Source: Scilla litardierei (Eukaryota; Streptophyta; Magnoliopsida; Asparagales; Asparagaceae). From it: a stretch of 64,000 nucleotides of DNA. Positions within the stretch are counted from its first letter, which is position 1; every line of letters begins with the position of its first letter. Under the pieces are notes generated by a model. That model saw only the letters and a program-made list of their open reading frames with translations, was not told where the DNA came from and made no database searches. The position numbers and the translations under genes were made by a program. This document shows positions 39,255-52,368 of this stretch, one piece after another. Where the stretch lies: NCBI GenBank assembly GCA_030789695.1, contig CM061142.1, forward strand, positions 41,277,375-41,341,374, given 5' to 3'.

Positions 39255-42160
39255 ATGGTCATGTGCCTCTTTCGTCTATGGCACTCTCGATCGACTCCCA
39301 GTCGAAGCAAGATGAGATATCTGTAGATAGTCCGCTCCCAGTTAAGGCTCGGGCCGACCATGTCAGTCTCGATCAAGCTCGATGGTCGACGATGGCAGGC
39401 TTCGACTGAGTTTTCATCCAAACATGCATAACTCAGATTACTCCTTGATTTGAGCCGCAAATGTATGCCTCTCAACCAATCGACCTTTATTGTCGAGGCA
39501 ACCGATTAATCTTTATTTTCGAAGCAACCGATTGACCTTTGTTTTATAGAGGACCAACAGACCAATCTTCGCCGTCGATCGGTCTATCAAATTCGACTGA
39601 TCGACCAGATGATCAGAGCCGACAGGATGATCCGACTTCTTTGAAGCCTCTTTCGAGCTAAATGGGTCATCCGACGATGGAACTGATGGGGTCATCCGAG
39701 CTCAAATGCCTTGGTTTGGTCAAAGGCAGCTCGTGAGATCGATCCAAACTGCTGTTTGTCCGGACCATCGAGATGAAGATCCCATTGAAATTGAGATCAG
39801 ATGGCTGTTGGTTACCTCATTGAGATCGAGCCAAGCTGTTGCTCGTCCCAATCTCAATCTCGCACCTCCTCCCAACTCCCATGTGGTAGTCGAGTCAGCT
39901 TCTGAGCACTGCCTGAGATTGATTGTTCAGATCAGCCCAAGCCCAATCGACTCCGCTCAGGGGCCATGGCAATCTGCCCCAAATTCCAAGATCGATCCGA
40001 GTGGCCAAGTCTAAGGCGATTGCCCCTAATAGCGGTGAAATGACTGTTCGAGTTGTATACCAAGTGCTTGATGAAATGCCACTGAGTATGGGGGCAACCA
40101 CTAGAAGCATATGGATTTCCTGCTGAAGCGTGCCCTTTTCGAGAGCATGCTGCCGATTATTACCCCAGGGAGAATGCCGAGTTGGACTTTCCCTCATCGA
40201 CATTCTGGTAATACATTACTTATGTTAACTCGTATTCTGGACAGACTTACCAAGCTGCCCACATGATGAGCTTGCAAAGCCATCGGAGCCATTTTAGCCA
40301 AGTTTCCCTTAAAAGATCTCGATCCAATGATGCTTCAGATCTGGTGGAGCGTAGTTAATTCCGAGGTGACAACTAACCAAAGTCACTGCTCAACACGGCC
40401 TCGCCTGACCAAAGTCGAAGCTCGGTCACGACTCACTACGGGCCTCATTCGACCGATGTCACGACTTAGTATGGGCTTCCCCCAACCAGTGTTCCAAAGC
40501 TTAGAATGAGTGATGATCCTTTCTTCCCATAAATTTGCAACAGCACTGCAACAAGAGCACACACTCTTTTTTCTGTGGCTTTTCTATCTTTTTGTGGCTT
40601 TTGAAATGATCACAGGTTTTCACCGATCTGAGTTCCCCAAGCTCCGATCATCCTAGCTCAGATCTCCTTCGACCAAGCTTGGGATCGACGGACGACCTAC
40701 CACGATGGGCAATTCAGACCGAGTGGTGGAATCAATTGATCCATGGCCAAGCTGGATCGGTGAGGTGGAGCAATTCCGATCAGTAGCACTGAATCAATTG
40801 ACAAAGCATCTTCCATCCGGTAACATTGAATCAATTCAATCATCGCATCCAGTGGATCAAGAGCAAGATCGATGGAGTGAAGCATAGCTTCAGGCCTGAT
40901 GCCATTGTTGAGATATCGCTAGGGGCTGCAAAGCTACTGGATCAAAGGAAAGACAACTCTTCGAGCTGACATCGACCGAAGGGTGCTTTAAATCCAGCGA
41001 AGTTTGATCACCCGAGCGTCGACCGATATTTTCCACTGCTCGTGTCTTCCACCTGAGTTCTGATCCATCCATCCGAGCTTCATCGAGCTCAACCTAAGAT
41101 ACCCGAGTGGCCGAGACAAGGATCCACTCCGCCAGAGCATGCCTTGCTCTGTTCACCATCTGTCCGATCTTTGTTGGAGCTCGATCCAAGTTTCAATTTA
41201 CTTCAAAACTCCGATCTTAACAAACGAGCAATGACAGAGCTTCGTTGAGTTCCGATCGAACTTGGAATATGAGGACATGGAAAATTCTGCCTCCATTTCT
41301 GTTATGAAATTCCTTAAAATTTTCACAAATTTCCACGTTTAGATTTGTTTGAAAACTATCACGAGCTTCATCAAAATCAAATTGGATGTGATAATTTGCC
41401 CTAGGCACCACCAGGCCAAGCCTCTTTCCGAGCTCCAAGCTCTGTGGGGCCAACACCCGCCCTGGCATCTGAATTTCGTTCGAGACTTATCCAAATCTTC
41501 GAGCTCCGAACCAATTTGCCAAATTATGAATGCATGTAACCACAAGCCGAGCTATGACGGAGCTAGACTGACCAGTCCAGTATGACCAATCCAAGATGAT
41601 CTAAGCAAAATGAACCAACCTAAGATGGTAAAGCACACCCAAATAGCTAGAAAGAGGTATTATGGGCAAACTTAGTTTATTTTGGCTCCTGTTAAGCTAC
41701 CTTATTCTTGATAAGTTAACTTATCATCGACAAGTGCACCTTTAGAGGGCATTTGATCGGCTATATTTTTCACTTTACTAAAATTTACAGGTCCACAAAT
41801 CGGCTCTGGATACCTCACGAGACGACCGGCTTGCAGGCTGACCTTGCTGTGCACCTAAGGATAACTCTCATTACCCTCGCAAGCAACTTGGTTAAACGAC
41901 CGAGGGCCACTCCCTCGTGGGCCAAGCAAGCAATACAATCGGGGAATAACAACTCAGACCATCGTCGGTCGTAAGCCGAGGGGCCACCCCCTTGCAACTG
42001 AACGACCCTCGTTGCCTTCGCAACCGAACGATCCTCATCGTCGGCCGTAAGCCGAGGGGCCACCCCCTTGCAACCGAACGACCCTCGTTGTCGGCCGTAA
42101 GTCGAGGGCCACCCCTCGCCACCAAACGACCCTCATAGTCGGCCGTAAGCCGAAGGGAAA
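39255..42160. other. Unclassified repetitive DNA between E2 and E5
   Basis: Its first ~130 bases resemble the left flank of E2 at 5592-5688. Much of it is rich in CGAGCTCGATC-like words, as in 4900-5400, so this is probably the old host sequence of E2. No open frame has a recognisable domain. A short tandem repeat is at 41954-42158. Confidence 0.5.
41954..42158. repeat. About 50-bp degenerate tandem repeat, four units
   Basis: Units carry GTCGGCCGTAAGCCGAGGGG and CCACCCCCTTGCAACCGAAC with losses. The array ends exactly where the E5 copy begins. Confidence 0.75.
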
Positions 42161-43243
42161 GCGACATTGCGGTCCAGCGGAACTCAGCCAGAAATTGACT
42201 AAGCCAGGATCACTACCCCTTGGACTAGCAAGGGTTGACCCAGAACTCTTAGCCAAGCACATTGACTGGATCATGGTCCATTGAATGAAGCTTGTCATTT
42301 TTGTATGTGTGCCATAGACTAAACAGCTTTTATTAACAACTAATTAATCCTATCAACTAGTTGAATCCTTAAATTCAAAATTTTAGGATTTGTTTAATAA
42401 CTTTTATTAAGTCCTTATCAACTATAAGGTTCACGTGCTACCCTAATCGTTATTAGGATTTTAATAAATTTTATTAACAACGCTAGAAGCGAAGTCCTTT
42501 AATGAAAATTAATTATAACAATTTAGAATTGAAAATTCATTTAAAGGACTACCCTAATCAGGAATTAGGTCTTAATATTGTTGTTAATGATTTATTAAAA
42601 CATAGCATGTCATTAAAATTCAAGTAATAAATTTTAATCATTTTTAATGGCTAACCTAAAGGGTTGTCTTGTGTTATCAAATAAGGGACAAGATTAACAA
42701 GCCATTAAAATAAAGCTACACTAATTTATCGCATAAAGATAGTGCACAACTATTTAACATTTAAATATACTAAGTTTATCGCATAAACAATTTTAGATTT
42801 AAAAAACAGTTTTAAAAATATCTTATAAATTTAAAACATTACTTTTAAAAAAAATTTCATGTTCAAAAATTTATCATATACAATTTTTAAACATTTTAAA
42901 CATTTTAAACTTATCGCATAAATTTAAAGCCTTAAAATCAATTTTAAAATTTATCACATAAATTTAAAAACATCATTTTAAAATTTCCATGCTTAAAAAA
43001 TTTATCATATAAAAAATTTAAGGCATCCAAAATAATTTTAAACTTTTAAAGATTTAAAATTATTACATAAATTTTAAAACGTCATTTTAAAAATTTTCAT
43101 GTCCAAAAATTTATCACATAGAATTTTGAACTTTAAAAAAAACATTTTTAAAATTATCTAATAAATTAAAAAAATTTAAAAGTACTTAAAAGCATTAACA
43201 GGTTTAATGAAATCGCAGTACCTAGATCGACTACGCAAACCTA
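42161..43243 (-). other. E5 leader, left copy
   Basis: AT-rich (many TTTAAAA and TTATCGCATAAA words), non-coding, equal to 48595-49677. Truncated at 42161, the same base at which the right copy enters the internal region. Confidence 0.8.
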
Positions 43244-43256
43244 GGCTCTGATACCA
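43244..43256 (-). other. E5 primer-binding site, left copy
   Basis: TGGTATCAGAGCC on the minus strand, one base after the LTR: initiator-Met tRNA type. Confidence 0.88.
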
Positions 43257-43257
43257 C

Positions 43258-45751
43258 TGTTGGGGAATTGGCGGTCCCTTAGGGCACAAAAACTCTAGTC
43301 ACGTCCTAAGTCGGACGGAACATAGACACAAAAATCATTTGCAGCGGAAGAAAAACTAGTTAATCTAAATTAACATGCAGTTAAAACATTTTTAACTTAG
43401 CCCTAAGGTCCAAGACCCTATGCCAAGATCTATGCCGACTTGGGATGGATTTGACCATCCCAAGAAGGATCTAGCCTACTGCGATTAAACTAAACTAATG
43501 CTAATAAAATACTTTAACCACATACCCGGAATCTCAGCCCTGGAGCAGGCGAGATGTTCTGCGCCGTCTTCCGAGCTGCTCCCATCCCACGCCGAGCCGC
43601 TCCTTGATCCTCTCCCCGAACCGCTCCTCGATCCGCTCCGCATCCCGAGGCGATCAATCCACGTGCCGCCGAGCCAACCACGCGCTGAAGAAAGTTTCAC
43701 GCGAGTGAAACCTCCGTCAAGATTTCAGATTCAGAATCCTAACTCCTTCGTGGCTTTGCTAGAGCCCTCAGGAGTAAGGCAGAAATTTAGGGAGATAGAG
43801 AAATATTAATTTAAGCCTAGATCCGAGCGTGCTCCAACATTTACGAGAGCCGCTCAGATCTAGAGCTTGGGACGAGTTTTGAGGAAGGGGGGAGACCCCT
43901 ATTTATATAGGCGGCGGACTCTCCCCTTTTCTCAAAATCCGATGTGAGACTAAATAATGAGTTAATTTAAAATCAAGTTAGTTTGCACTTCATAAAGTGC
44001 AAACTTCCTTGAATTTTAACTCACTCACCGTTGAGCTTCAGGATTGATACAACCTATCAATACGACAAGCGTTCAACGGTGAACGCATAGGAAAAAACCG
44101 TTTGTCAATCAGAGTTCGTTTGACCCTCCAATTGAGTGTTCAAACATCAGCCCAAACACACCCAAAACACAAAACTGCAGCCGTCAAAGAATTCTGCCTA
44201 GGGTTCTCAACCCTAGGCATGTGGGGCCCACCAGTGGCCCCACAGACTTGACTTGCACGTGCAGCCCGAGCCAGGCGCGTGCGCCCGCGCATGGCGGGCG
44301 CCCGCGTCAGCGGGTGGGCCCGCTGACGCGGGCGGGCCCGCTGACGCGGGCGTCAGCCTGCGTCAGCAGGCTAACGTACGCGTCAGCGGGCCCCCCCCTT
44401 TTTCTTGGGCCTGTGTTTATTTAATCAGCCCCTTTGGGCTGATGGGCTTTGGGGTTTACACTGTTTTGGCCATAACTTTTATGTTTGGTGTCCGATTTGG
44501 ACGCCGTTCGAACCTGGGTCTAGACCTGGACATTCCCGTCTTACCCGTGAACTTTTCCTTGCGTTTCTTTTATTAAATATTGTATTAAACAATTTAATAC
44601 ACATTTAATCGCTTTTGCATCAAATGCAAAATAGTCCCTATCTAAGCTTAAATTATCATATTGCATCAAATGCAATTATCTCTTCTTTTGCATCAAAAAT
44701 GCAAACTATTCTCCCTAACTAATTTCTACCTATTACTAGACGAAGCGTTGCACTCTGTGTGAGACCCTACAGACTGACCCTTACAACAGGTTGGGCTCGA
44801 AGCCCTATACGGCAGTGACCACGAGCAGTGGTTGACGTCCCTGCTTCAGGAATCATCATTATGTGGTTGACTCATTGACATGAGTATTGTCGGGACCACC
44901 CTGACTGTTTCCGTGATGAATTCCGCAGTTATAGTCTCTTCGTCTTAAATATGTCGTGTAGATCAAGTCTAGGGTACGGTCAAACTGTCAACCCCAGTAA
45001 CTTGACTCCGGTTAGTTTCTATCAATCTTTAGTCAATAAATGTTGGACTTCTTCCAACATACTCTGCGCAGAGTTTTTACTAAAGACCGAACTAACTCTA
45101 CGACACTAACTCCCATTGACCGGGAGAGACGAATCCTCTCTTGGTCATTACTCGCCTCGTACGTTTCAAGTGGCACCCAATCAAAAGACCTTTCGACAGG
45201 CCTTGCCTCAAAGCTAGGTCAGTTGATATAAGTGGCACCGTTCACGCACAGGTTTGTCAAAATGACCTCAAGTCAAAAGACCAACTATCCTATCATCACT
45301 CAGAGTTATCACTGACAGATTGGTCAATATAACCATATGATAACTCTAGTGGATCCTTCAGTGAACTCATTCTAATGAGCACATGTGTCTCGTCTTCGAC
45401 TTCGCCAAGTCAAGCGATCATGAGATCATCGCCACCGCTAAACGGTGAAGACTAAGACACAATGGTCTATCCGATGTTTCGATATCCTTGTCTCAGAACA
45501 TCTACGACCACGAACCATTTTAGACTTATGCTACAGACGGTTAAACGTTTCTCCATGATCGAGATACTCATCTCGATACCCGTTTGACCTTGCATAAAGT
45601 CTCAGGACTTTACCTAAGTCGATATCTAATGTTAACTACATTACAATATAACTTAGATAAATTATTACCAAACAGCTTACTGTTATTTCGAACAAGATGT
45701 TTGTGCTATTCACACAGGAATAAATGGCCTCGAGGGCACCATATTCCTACA
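43258..45751 (-). repeat. E5 middle LTR (complete, about 2.5 kb)
   Basis: On the minus strand it begins TGTAGGAATATGG and ends CCCCAACA. TATA box TATATAAATA (minus) at 43900-43909. A GC-rich palindromic block sits at 44255-44400. The open frames at 43498-43809 and 44221-44576 are in the LTR and recur in the right copy; no domain seen. Confidence 0.85.
44255..44400. repeat. GC-rich inverted-repeat block in E5 middle LTR
   Basis: Repeated GCCCGCTGACGCGGGC and GCGTCAGC words that pair with one another, in an otherwise AT-rich LTR, about 350 bp upstream of the TATA box on the minus strand. Confidence 0.85.
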
Positions 45752-45766
45752 TCTCCCACTTGCACT
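45752..45766 (-). other. E5 polypurine tract
   Basis: AGTGCAAGTGGGAGA on the minus strand directly before the LTR, matching E6 at 58812-58823. Confidence 0.8.
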
Positions 45767-48594
45767 CAGGCCCATTTATCTCGGTATCTTATACCGTTTT
45801 TACACATAAGTTTTCCCGACTTCATGTGATAGAGCCTTCGTGAGTGGATCTGCCAAAACCGTCTACTCTATAGACTTAAGGGGTTTCTATGTTTATGTTA
45901 GACCAACCATTTGAATCTCATTCAAATAATTCATTTGGTCTGTCGGAATCTATAATATTTTATTTCCCTGGATCTTATCCAGTTTATCGTACTTTACGAT
46001 AATCATTTAAATTAGTTACTGGTCATTTCAAATGGTTCATATCCATTTCTGATAAAGTATCAAACTCTTTGATTACTTAATCAAAATATATGTTCCATCT
46101 CTTTGATGTCTCGCATGTAATTTACACGCTCCCACTGACCTTGAAAACTATCTGGCTAATTCATATAAGTTGGTTCGTCTAAATCATATTTAGAAAAACG
46201 AACTTATAAGTGAATGCTCCAATTTTCGTGGTCAACTTGAGCGTTTACATCGAGCTTTGGTCCGAGTAGATTTGTACACATCTGTTGGCGAAACCGGTTT
46301 CATCATAATCCGTTTTAAAGAAATTAGGATGAAAACCGTTCCCGTCCAACATTATTGTACTTCACTATTTTCTTTTCTGCATCAATCTTTCAACTTAAAG
46401 ATTTACTTGCAGAAAGTGAGGAAACATTTTCCTTGGGCACGTAAACTAAATTCTCAAATTTATTTACGCACACGGACCTACATCAAGTTTTAAATCGGAG
46501 TTACTACTCCGAATTTCATCCTAGAAGTTGACTAAGTCATCATCAGTTATGACATCTAACTCGACAATCCGTCTCACGAGATTCGAGTAATAATACAACT
46601 TCCTTACGATTGATTTATTGAATATATTATTGATAATGTCCTTATAGAACATTATCAAAACCTAGGCATTACTATCTGGGACTTAACCCAGAGGGAGGAG
46701 TTAACTCAGAGTCACTTATTTATGGATCGCACCAAGTCTAACTAAGTGTGATTCATACCTTTTAACACTCTGATGTGTTAACAGACTTGACCTGAGAGAA
46801 AATCACATTTTCTTTTATTTACACAAGATTTTATGAGGCTAAGTATTTGACCATTCGATCTAATCGAATCAGTTTAAATACTTTAGTCATTTCGTTCTTT
46901 ATTTTATCAGACTTGTGTTTCATCAAGAACACGTGTCTTAATAAAATATACGAATAACTTATTTTGGTTCATCTAGACTCGGGTACATCAGTATGTACTA
47001 GACTGAGTTCGACAACTCATTCTCCCACTGTCTCACAGATGGGTTTCAGCCATTGTATCTAAGAGGCTAAGACTCACAAGTGTCCGTAGACTTCATAATA
47101 CGAGAGGTCAGACCCCTCTTTATGTGACTTGTGAAGCTTAATCTCTTGATACGGCCTAGTCTAATTTTACCATATAAGTTTGCTACTATCTTGTGTATTT
47201 ATATATTAACATTTAATATATGTATAGTTATTACAAATTACTTAACACAAAACATTGTTTCAGAAGCAAGGTGACGACATTCGTCAAAAAATGTGTTCGA
47301 CGTTTTTGTATAACAACTTATTCCGAAATGTGACATCAAAATATGTCACGTTTTCATTTCCTCCTACTTATGCCTTTACTAACTTTCTCAATTGACTTTC
47401 CGAAGTGCCTTCTTCCTTTTCTAAATCACATTTAGATATCAACATAAATAAATAGCTATGCAAGCAACTTATGTATCCAAGCGCTTGAGCTTTGCAATCT
47501 TGAGTGTAGCTCAAGAAGTTGCTTGTCTCAAGATCCGGTTGGGATACATAGTCTTGCATCGCTCATGCACTCGTATCCGACTCAAACGGTTTGATCGAAT
47601 TTTCGAACTTTGCGGATCAAAATTGTTTGTCCATACAACCTTGAGGGTAGCTCGACAAGTTGTAGGGAGAAACATACTTTGAATGTCCTATATGTTCAAG
47701 CTGCCTCATATAGAGACGAGTGACATGTAGCTTTAATTTATTTGTTGGACCCAGAACTCAATGAAATCATATTTCTTAAGTCTGTTCTTTAGAAGGTCAT
47801 TTAATGTCATCGAGAATATAGTTTTAATTCTATCAATTAGAATTTAACTTGATATTCAATTAATCAACTTTTTGACCAATTAACTTATTAAAAAATTATA
47901 TTTTAATTCCTACGGTAAACATAGTCTTGCCCTAGTTTTAGCATATGTTCAATATTAAATATAGGTAGATTGGCTTTTATCTATCTATACCCTCCCACTA
48001 TTTTTACGAACGTTTTAAAGCTTAATAACGAATGATTTAATCGAATTAAAAATAATGGGTAAGAGTTCCAATCACCTTGAGTCTAAACAACCTTGAGTGT
48101 AGCTCAACAAGTTGATTGACTCTGCGATCGGAAGATGACTCTTCATCGATCATATCGGATATGACCCTCTTAATCGGTTTTTGCCCCTAGCCATTTGTGA
48201 TCATGAGTGTGCTCATCCAAATCACAATGTCTAGTCTAGTCGGACCCTTGTTTTCATGTCTAGCCTGACTTTCCCCTCAGCTCGGTGTATGCACGACACG
48301 TCGGTTTGGGTTAGGTCTTATACTTACATCAAGTCAGACTACATCGTTGACTTAACTTACGCCTGCGCTCGGGGTACGAGACGACGGTTAGGGTTAGTCA
48401 AGATTTCATCTTATGTATTTAAGAAGTTGGTTTCTACAAGGTTGCCATGTCACAGCTTGAGTGTATCTCAACAAATGTAACACGGGCCCTATAGTTACTA
48501 ACCCCTAAAACAAGGAGGGCTACGGCTAATCTTGAAAAAGACCATTAACGTATTTGACTTAGATATAGTCCAGGGTGTCATACAATCATGATTC
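45767..48594 (-). other. E5 internal region, non-coding
   Basis: 2.8 kb homologous in outline to the E6 leader end and 3' region, but without any gag. A ~22-bp motif close to TTGAGTGTAGCTCAACAAGT occurs near 47498, 47639, 48094 and 48455. No frame longer than about 78 codons and none with a domain. Confidence 0.7.
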
Positions 48595-49677
48595 GCGACA
48601 TTGCGGTCCAGCGGAACTCAGCCAGAAATTGACTAAGCCAGGATCACTACCCCTTGGACTAGCAAGGGTTGACCCAGAACTCTTAGCCAAGCACATTGAC
48701 TGGATCATGGTCCATTGAATGAAGCTTGTCATTTTTGTATGTATGCCATAGACTAAACAGCTTTTATTAACAACTAATTAATCCTATCAACTAGTTGAAT
48801 CCTTAAATTCAAAATTTTAGGATTTGTTTAATAACTTTTATTAAGTCCTTATCAACTATAAGGTTCACGTGCTACCCTAATCGTTATTAGGATTTTAATA
48901 AATTTTATTAACAACGCTAGAAGCGAAGTCCTTTAATGAAAATTAATTATAACAATTTAGAATTGAAAATTCATTTAAAGGACTACCCTAATCAGGAATT
49001 AGGTCTTAATATTGTTGTTAATGATTTATTAAAACATAGCATGTCATTAAAATTCAAGTAATAAATTTTAATCATTTTTAATGGCTAACCTAAAGGGTTG
49101 TCTTGTGTTATCAAATAAGGGACAAGATTAACAAGCCATTAAAATAAAGCTACACTAATTTATCGCATAAAGATAGTGCACAACTATTTAACATTTAAAT
49201 ATACTAAGTTTATCGCATAAACAATTTTAGATTTAAAAAACAGTTTTAAAAATATCTTATAAATTTAAAACATTACTTTTAAAAAAAAATTCATGTTCAA
49301 AAATTTATCATATACAATTTTTAAACATTTTAAACATTTTAAACTTATCGCATAAATTTAAAGCCTTAAAATCAATTTTAAAATTTATCACATAAATTTA
49401 AAAACATCATTTTAAAATTTCCATGCTTAAAAAATTTATCATATAAAAAATTTAAGGCATCCAAAATAATTTTAAACTTTTAAAGATTTAAAATTATTAC
49501 ATAAATTTTAAAACGTCATTTTAAAAATTTTCATGTCCAAAAATTTATCACATAGAATTTTGAACTTTAAAAAAAACATTTTTAAAATTATCTAATAAAT
49601 TAAAAAAATTTAAAAGTACTTAAAAGCATTAACAGGTTTAATGAAATCGCAGTACCTAGATCGACTACGCAAACCTA
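48595..49677 (-). other. E5 leader, right copy
   Basis: Near-identical to 42161-43243. Confidence 0.85.
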
Positions 49678-49690
49678 GGCTCTGATACCA
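49678..49690 (-). other. E5 primer-binding site, right copy
   Basis: TGGTATCAGAGCC on the minus strand, as at 43244-43256. Confidence 0.88.
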
Positions 49691-49691
49691 C

Positions 49692-51802
49692 TGTTGGGGA
49701 ATTGGCGGTCCCTTAGGGCACAAAAACTCTAGTCACGTCCTAAGTCGGACGGAACATAGACACAAAAATCATTTGCAGCGGAAGAAAAACTAGTTAATCT
49801 AAATTAACATGCAGTTAAAACATTTTTAACTTAGCCCTAAGGTCCAAGACCCTATGCCAAGATCTATGCCGACTTGGGATGGATCTGACCATCCCAAGAA
49901 GGATCTAGCCTACTGCGATTAAACTAAACTAATGCTAATAAAATACTTTAACCACATACCCGGAATCTCAGCCCTGGAGCAGGCGAGATGTTCTGCGCCG
50001 TCTTCCGAGCTGCTCCCATCCCACGCCGAGCCGCTCCTTGATCCTCTCCCCGAACCGCTCCTCGATCCGCTCCGCATCCCGAGGCGATCAATCCCCGTGC
50101 CGCCGAGTCAACCACGCGCCGAAGAAAGTTTCACGCGAGTGAAACCTCCGTCAAGATTTCAGATTCAGAATCTGAACTCCTTCGTGGCTTTGCTAGAGCC
50201 CTCAGGAGTAAGGCAGAAATTTAGGGAGATAGAGAAATATTAATTTAAGCCTAGATCCGAGCGTGCTCCAACATTTACGAGAGCCGCTCAGATCTAGAGC
50301 TTGGGACGAGTTTTGAGGAAGGGGGGAGACCCCTATTTATATAGGCGGCGGACTCTCCCCTTTTCTCAAAATCCGATGTGGGACTAAATAATGAGTTAAT
50401 TTAAAATCAAGTTAGTTTGCACTTCATAAAGTGCAAACTTCCTTGAATTTTAACTCACTCACCGTTGAGCTTCAGGATTGATACAACCTATCAATACGAC
50501 AAGCGTTCAACGGTGAACGCATAGGAAAAAACCGTTTGTCAATCGGAGTTCGTTTGACCCTCCAATTGAGTGTTCAAACATCAGCCCAAACACACCCAAA
50601 ACACAAAACTGCAGCCGTCAAAGAATTCTGCCTAGGGTTCTCAACCCTAGGCATGTGGGGCCCACCAGTGGCCCCACAGACTTGACTTGCACGCGCAGCC
50701 CGAGCCAGGCGCGTGCAGCGCACGCGCCCCGAGGCGCGTGCGCTGCACGCGCCCAGCTGGCGCGTGCGCCCGCGCCTGGCGGGCGCCCGCGTCAGCGGGT
50801 GGGCCCGCTGACGCGGGCGGGCCCGCTGACGCGGGCGTCAGCCTGCGTCAGCAGGCTGACGTACGCGTCAGCGGGCCCCCCCTTTTTCTTGGGCCTGTGT
50901 TTATTTAATCAGCCCCTTTGGGCTGATGGGCTTTGGGGTTTACACTGTTTTGGCCATAACTTTTATGTTTGGTGTCCGATTTGGACGCCGTTCGAACCTG
51001 GGTCTAGACCTGGACATTCCCGTCTTACCCGTGAACTTTTCCTTGCGTTTCTTTTATTAAATATTGTATTAAACAATTTAATACACATTTAATCGCTTTT
51101 GCATCAAATGCAAAATAGTCCCTATCTAAGCTTAAATTATCATATTGCATCAAATGCAATTATCTCTTCTTTTGCATCAAAAATGCAAACTATTCTCCCT
51201 AACTAATTTCTACCTATTACTAGACGAAGCGTTGCACTCTGTGTGAGACCCTACAGACTGACCCTTACAACAGGTTGGGCTCGAAGCCCTATACGGCAGT
51301 GACCACGAGCAGTGGTTGACGTCCCTGCTTCAGGAATCATCATTATGTGGTTGACTCATTGACATGAGTATTGTCGGGACCACCCTGACTGTTTCCGTGA
51401 TGAATTCCGCAGTTATAGTCTCTTCGTCTTAAATATGTCGTGTAGATCAAGTCTAGGGTACGGTCAAACTGTCAACCCCAGTAACTTGACTCCGGTTAGT
51501 TTCTATCAATCTTTAGTCAATAAATGTTGGACTTCTTCCAACATACTCTGCGCAGAGTTTTTACTAAAGACCGAACTAACTCTACGACACTAACTCCCAT
51601 TGACCGGGAGAGACGAATCCTCTCTTGGTCATTACTCGCCTCGTACGTTTCAAGTGGCACCCAATCAAAAGACCTTTCAACAGGCCTTGCCTCAAAGCTA
51701 GGTCAGTTGATATAAGTGGCACCGTTCACGCACAGGTTTGTCAAAATGACCTCAAGTCAAAAGACCAACTATCCTATCATCACTCAGAGTTATCACTGAC
51801 AG
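49692..51802 (-). repeat. E5 right LTR, truncated at its outer end
   Basis: Matches 43258-45319, then stops abruptly at 51802; about 430 bp of the LTR start (minus strand) are missing. TATA box (minus) at 50334-50343. Confidence 0.85.
50690..50882. repeat. GC-rich inverted-repeat block in E5 right LTR, longer version
   Basis: Same place as 44255-44400 but with 51 extra bases at about 50717-50767 made of GCGCGTGCGCTGCACGCGC-type self-complementary sequence. Confidence 0.85.
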
Positions 51803-52368
51803 TATAATTAAAAAAATTAGCGATTAACACATGATTCTACTGTATGTTATCATTTTAGGCCTTGTTTGGTGATGTGTCCATATTTTCTATCTTTTCATAG
51901 CATTATTCCATTGCATTTCATGTCATATCCGAATCCAAATCCAGCATTTTCTTACGATACTGCAATTCTAACGTCATATTCGAGTTTCGTAGAGTTTTGT
52001 GGATTTTCAAGGATTTTGGAGCGATTCGGAACCACTTTTAGATATAGACACATCCAGCCTGCCTATGAGCCCGTTGGCGAGGTTCTACAGGAGTTCGCCG
52101 AGGCTCAAAAGCTTACAGGAGGAGTGGACAAGGATCTAGCAAGAGAAAAGAGCAGTTCTGGATTTTTCCCAGGCGACTCGACCGAGTAGCACAAGCTGTT
52201 CGGTCGAGCTGACACACAAAGCAGCAGAACGCGCATCCGACTGGACCGAGCAGAGTGGCGACTCGGCTCGAGTCGACATACTTTTGAGCTCTGTCTCACC
52301 AAACGTCCTGCTCGACCGAGTAGGACCTACTCGACCGAGCCAGCAACCTACTCGACCGAGTAAGGCCT
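51803..52368. other. Unclassified fragment between E5 and E6 with CTCGACCGAG array
   Basis: AT-rich at first, then at about 52170-52365 at least five copies of CTCGACCGAG or close variants, a one-base variant of the E4 palindrome core. It could be part of another LTR. The open frame 51866-52189 has no recognisable domain. Confidence 0.5.

Larger units (their letters stand above)
42161..51802 (-). mobile_element. E5: tandem non-coding LTR element (LTR-internal-LTR-leader)
   Basis: On the minus strand: truncated LTR (51802-49692), primer site, leader (49677-48595), unique internal DNA (48594-45767), polypurine tract, complete LTR (45751-43258), primer site, and a second copy of the leader (43243-42161). 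The two LTR-leader copies differ at about 14 sites plus one 51-bp insertion in 3.2 kb. No gag or pol remains. The middle LTR serves as 3' LTR of one unit and 5' LTR of the next. LTR ends, leader motifs and polypurine tract show E6 belongs to the same family. Confidence 0.82.

Noticed and set aside
39158..42298. Possible host gene right of E2
   Set aside because: Only short frames (60-105 codons) on both strands without recognisable domains; sequence words repeat.
43498..44576. Open frames in the E5 LTR that recur in the right copy (49932-50243; 50655-51092)
   Set aside because: Conserved only because the LTR is duplicated; one spans the GC-hairpin block and changes length with it.
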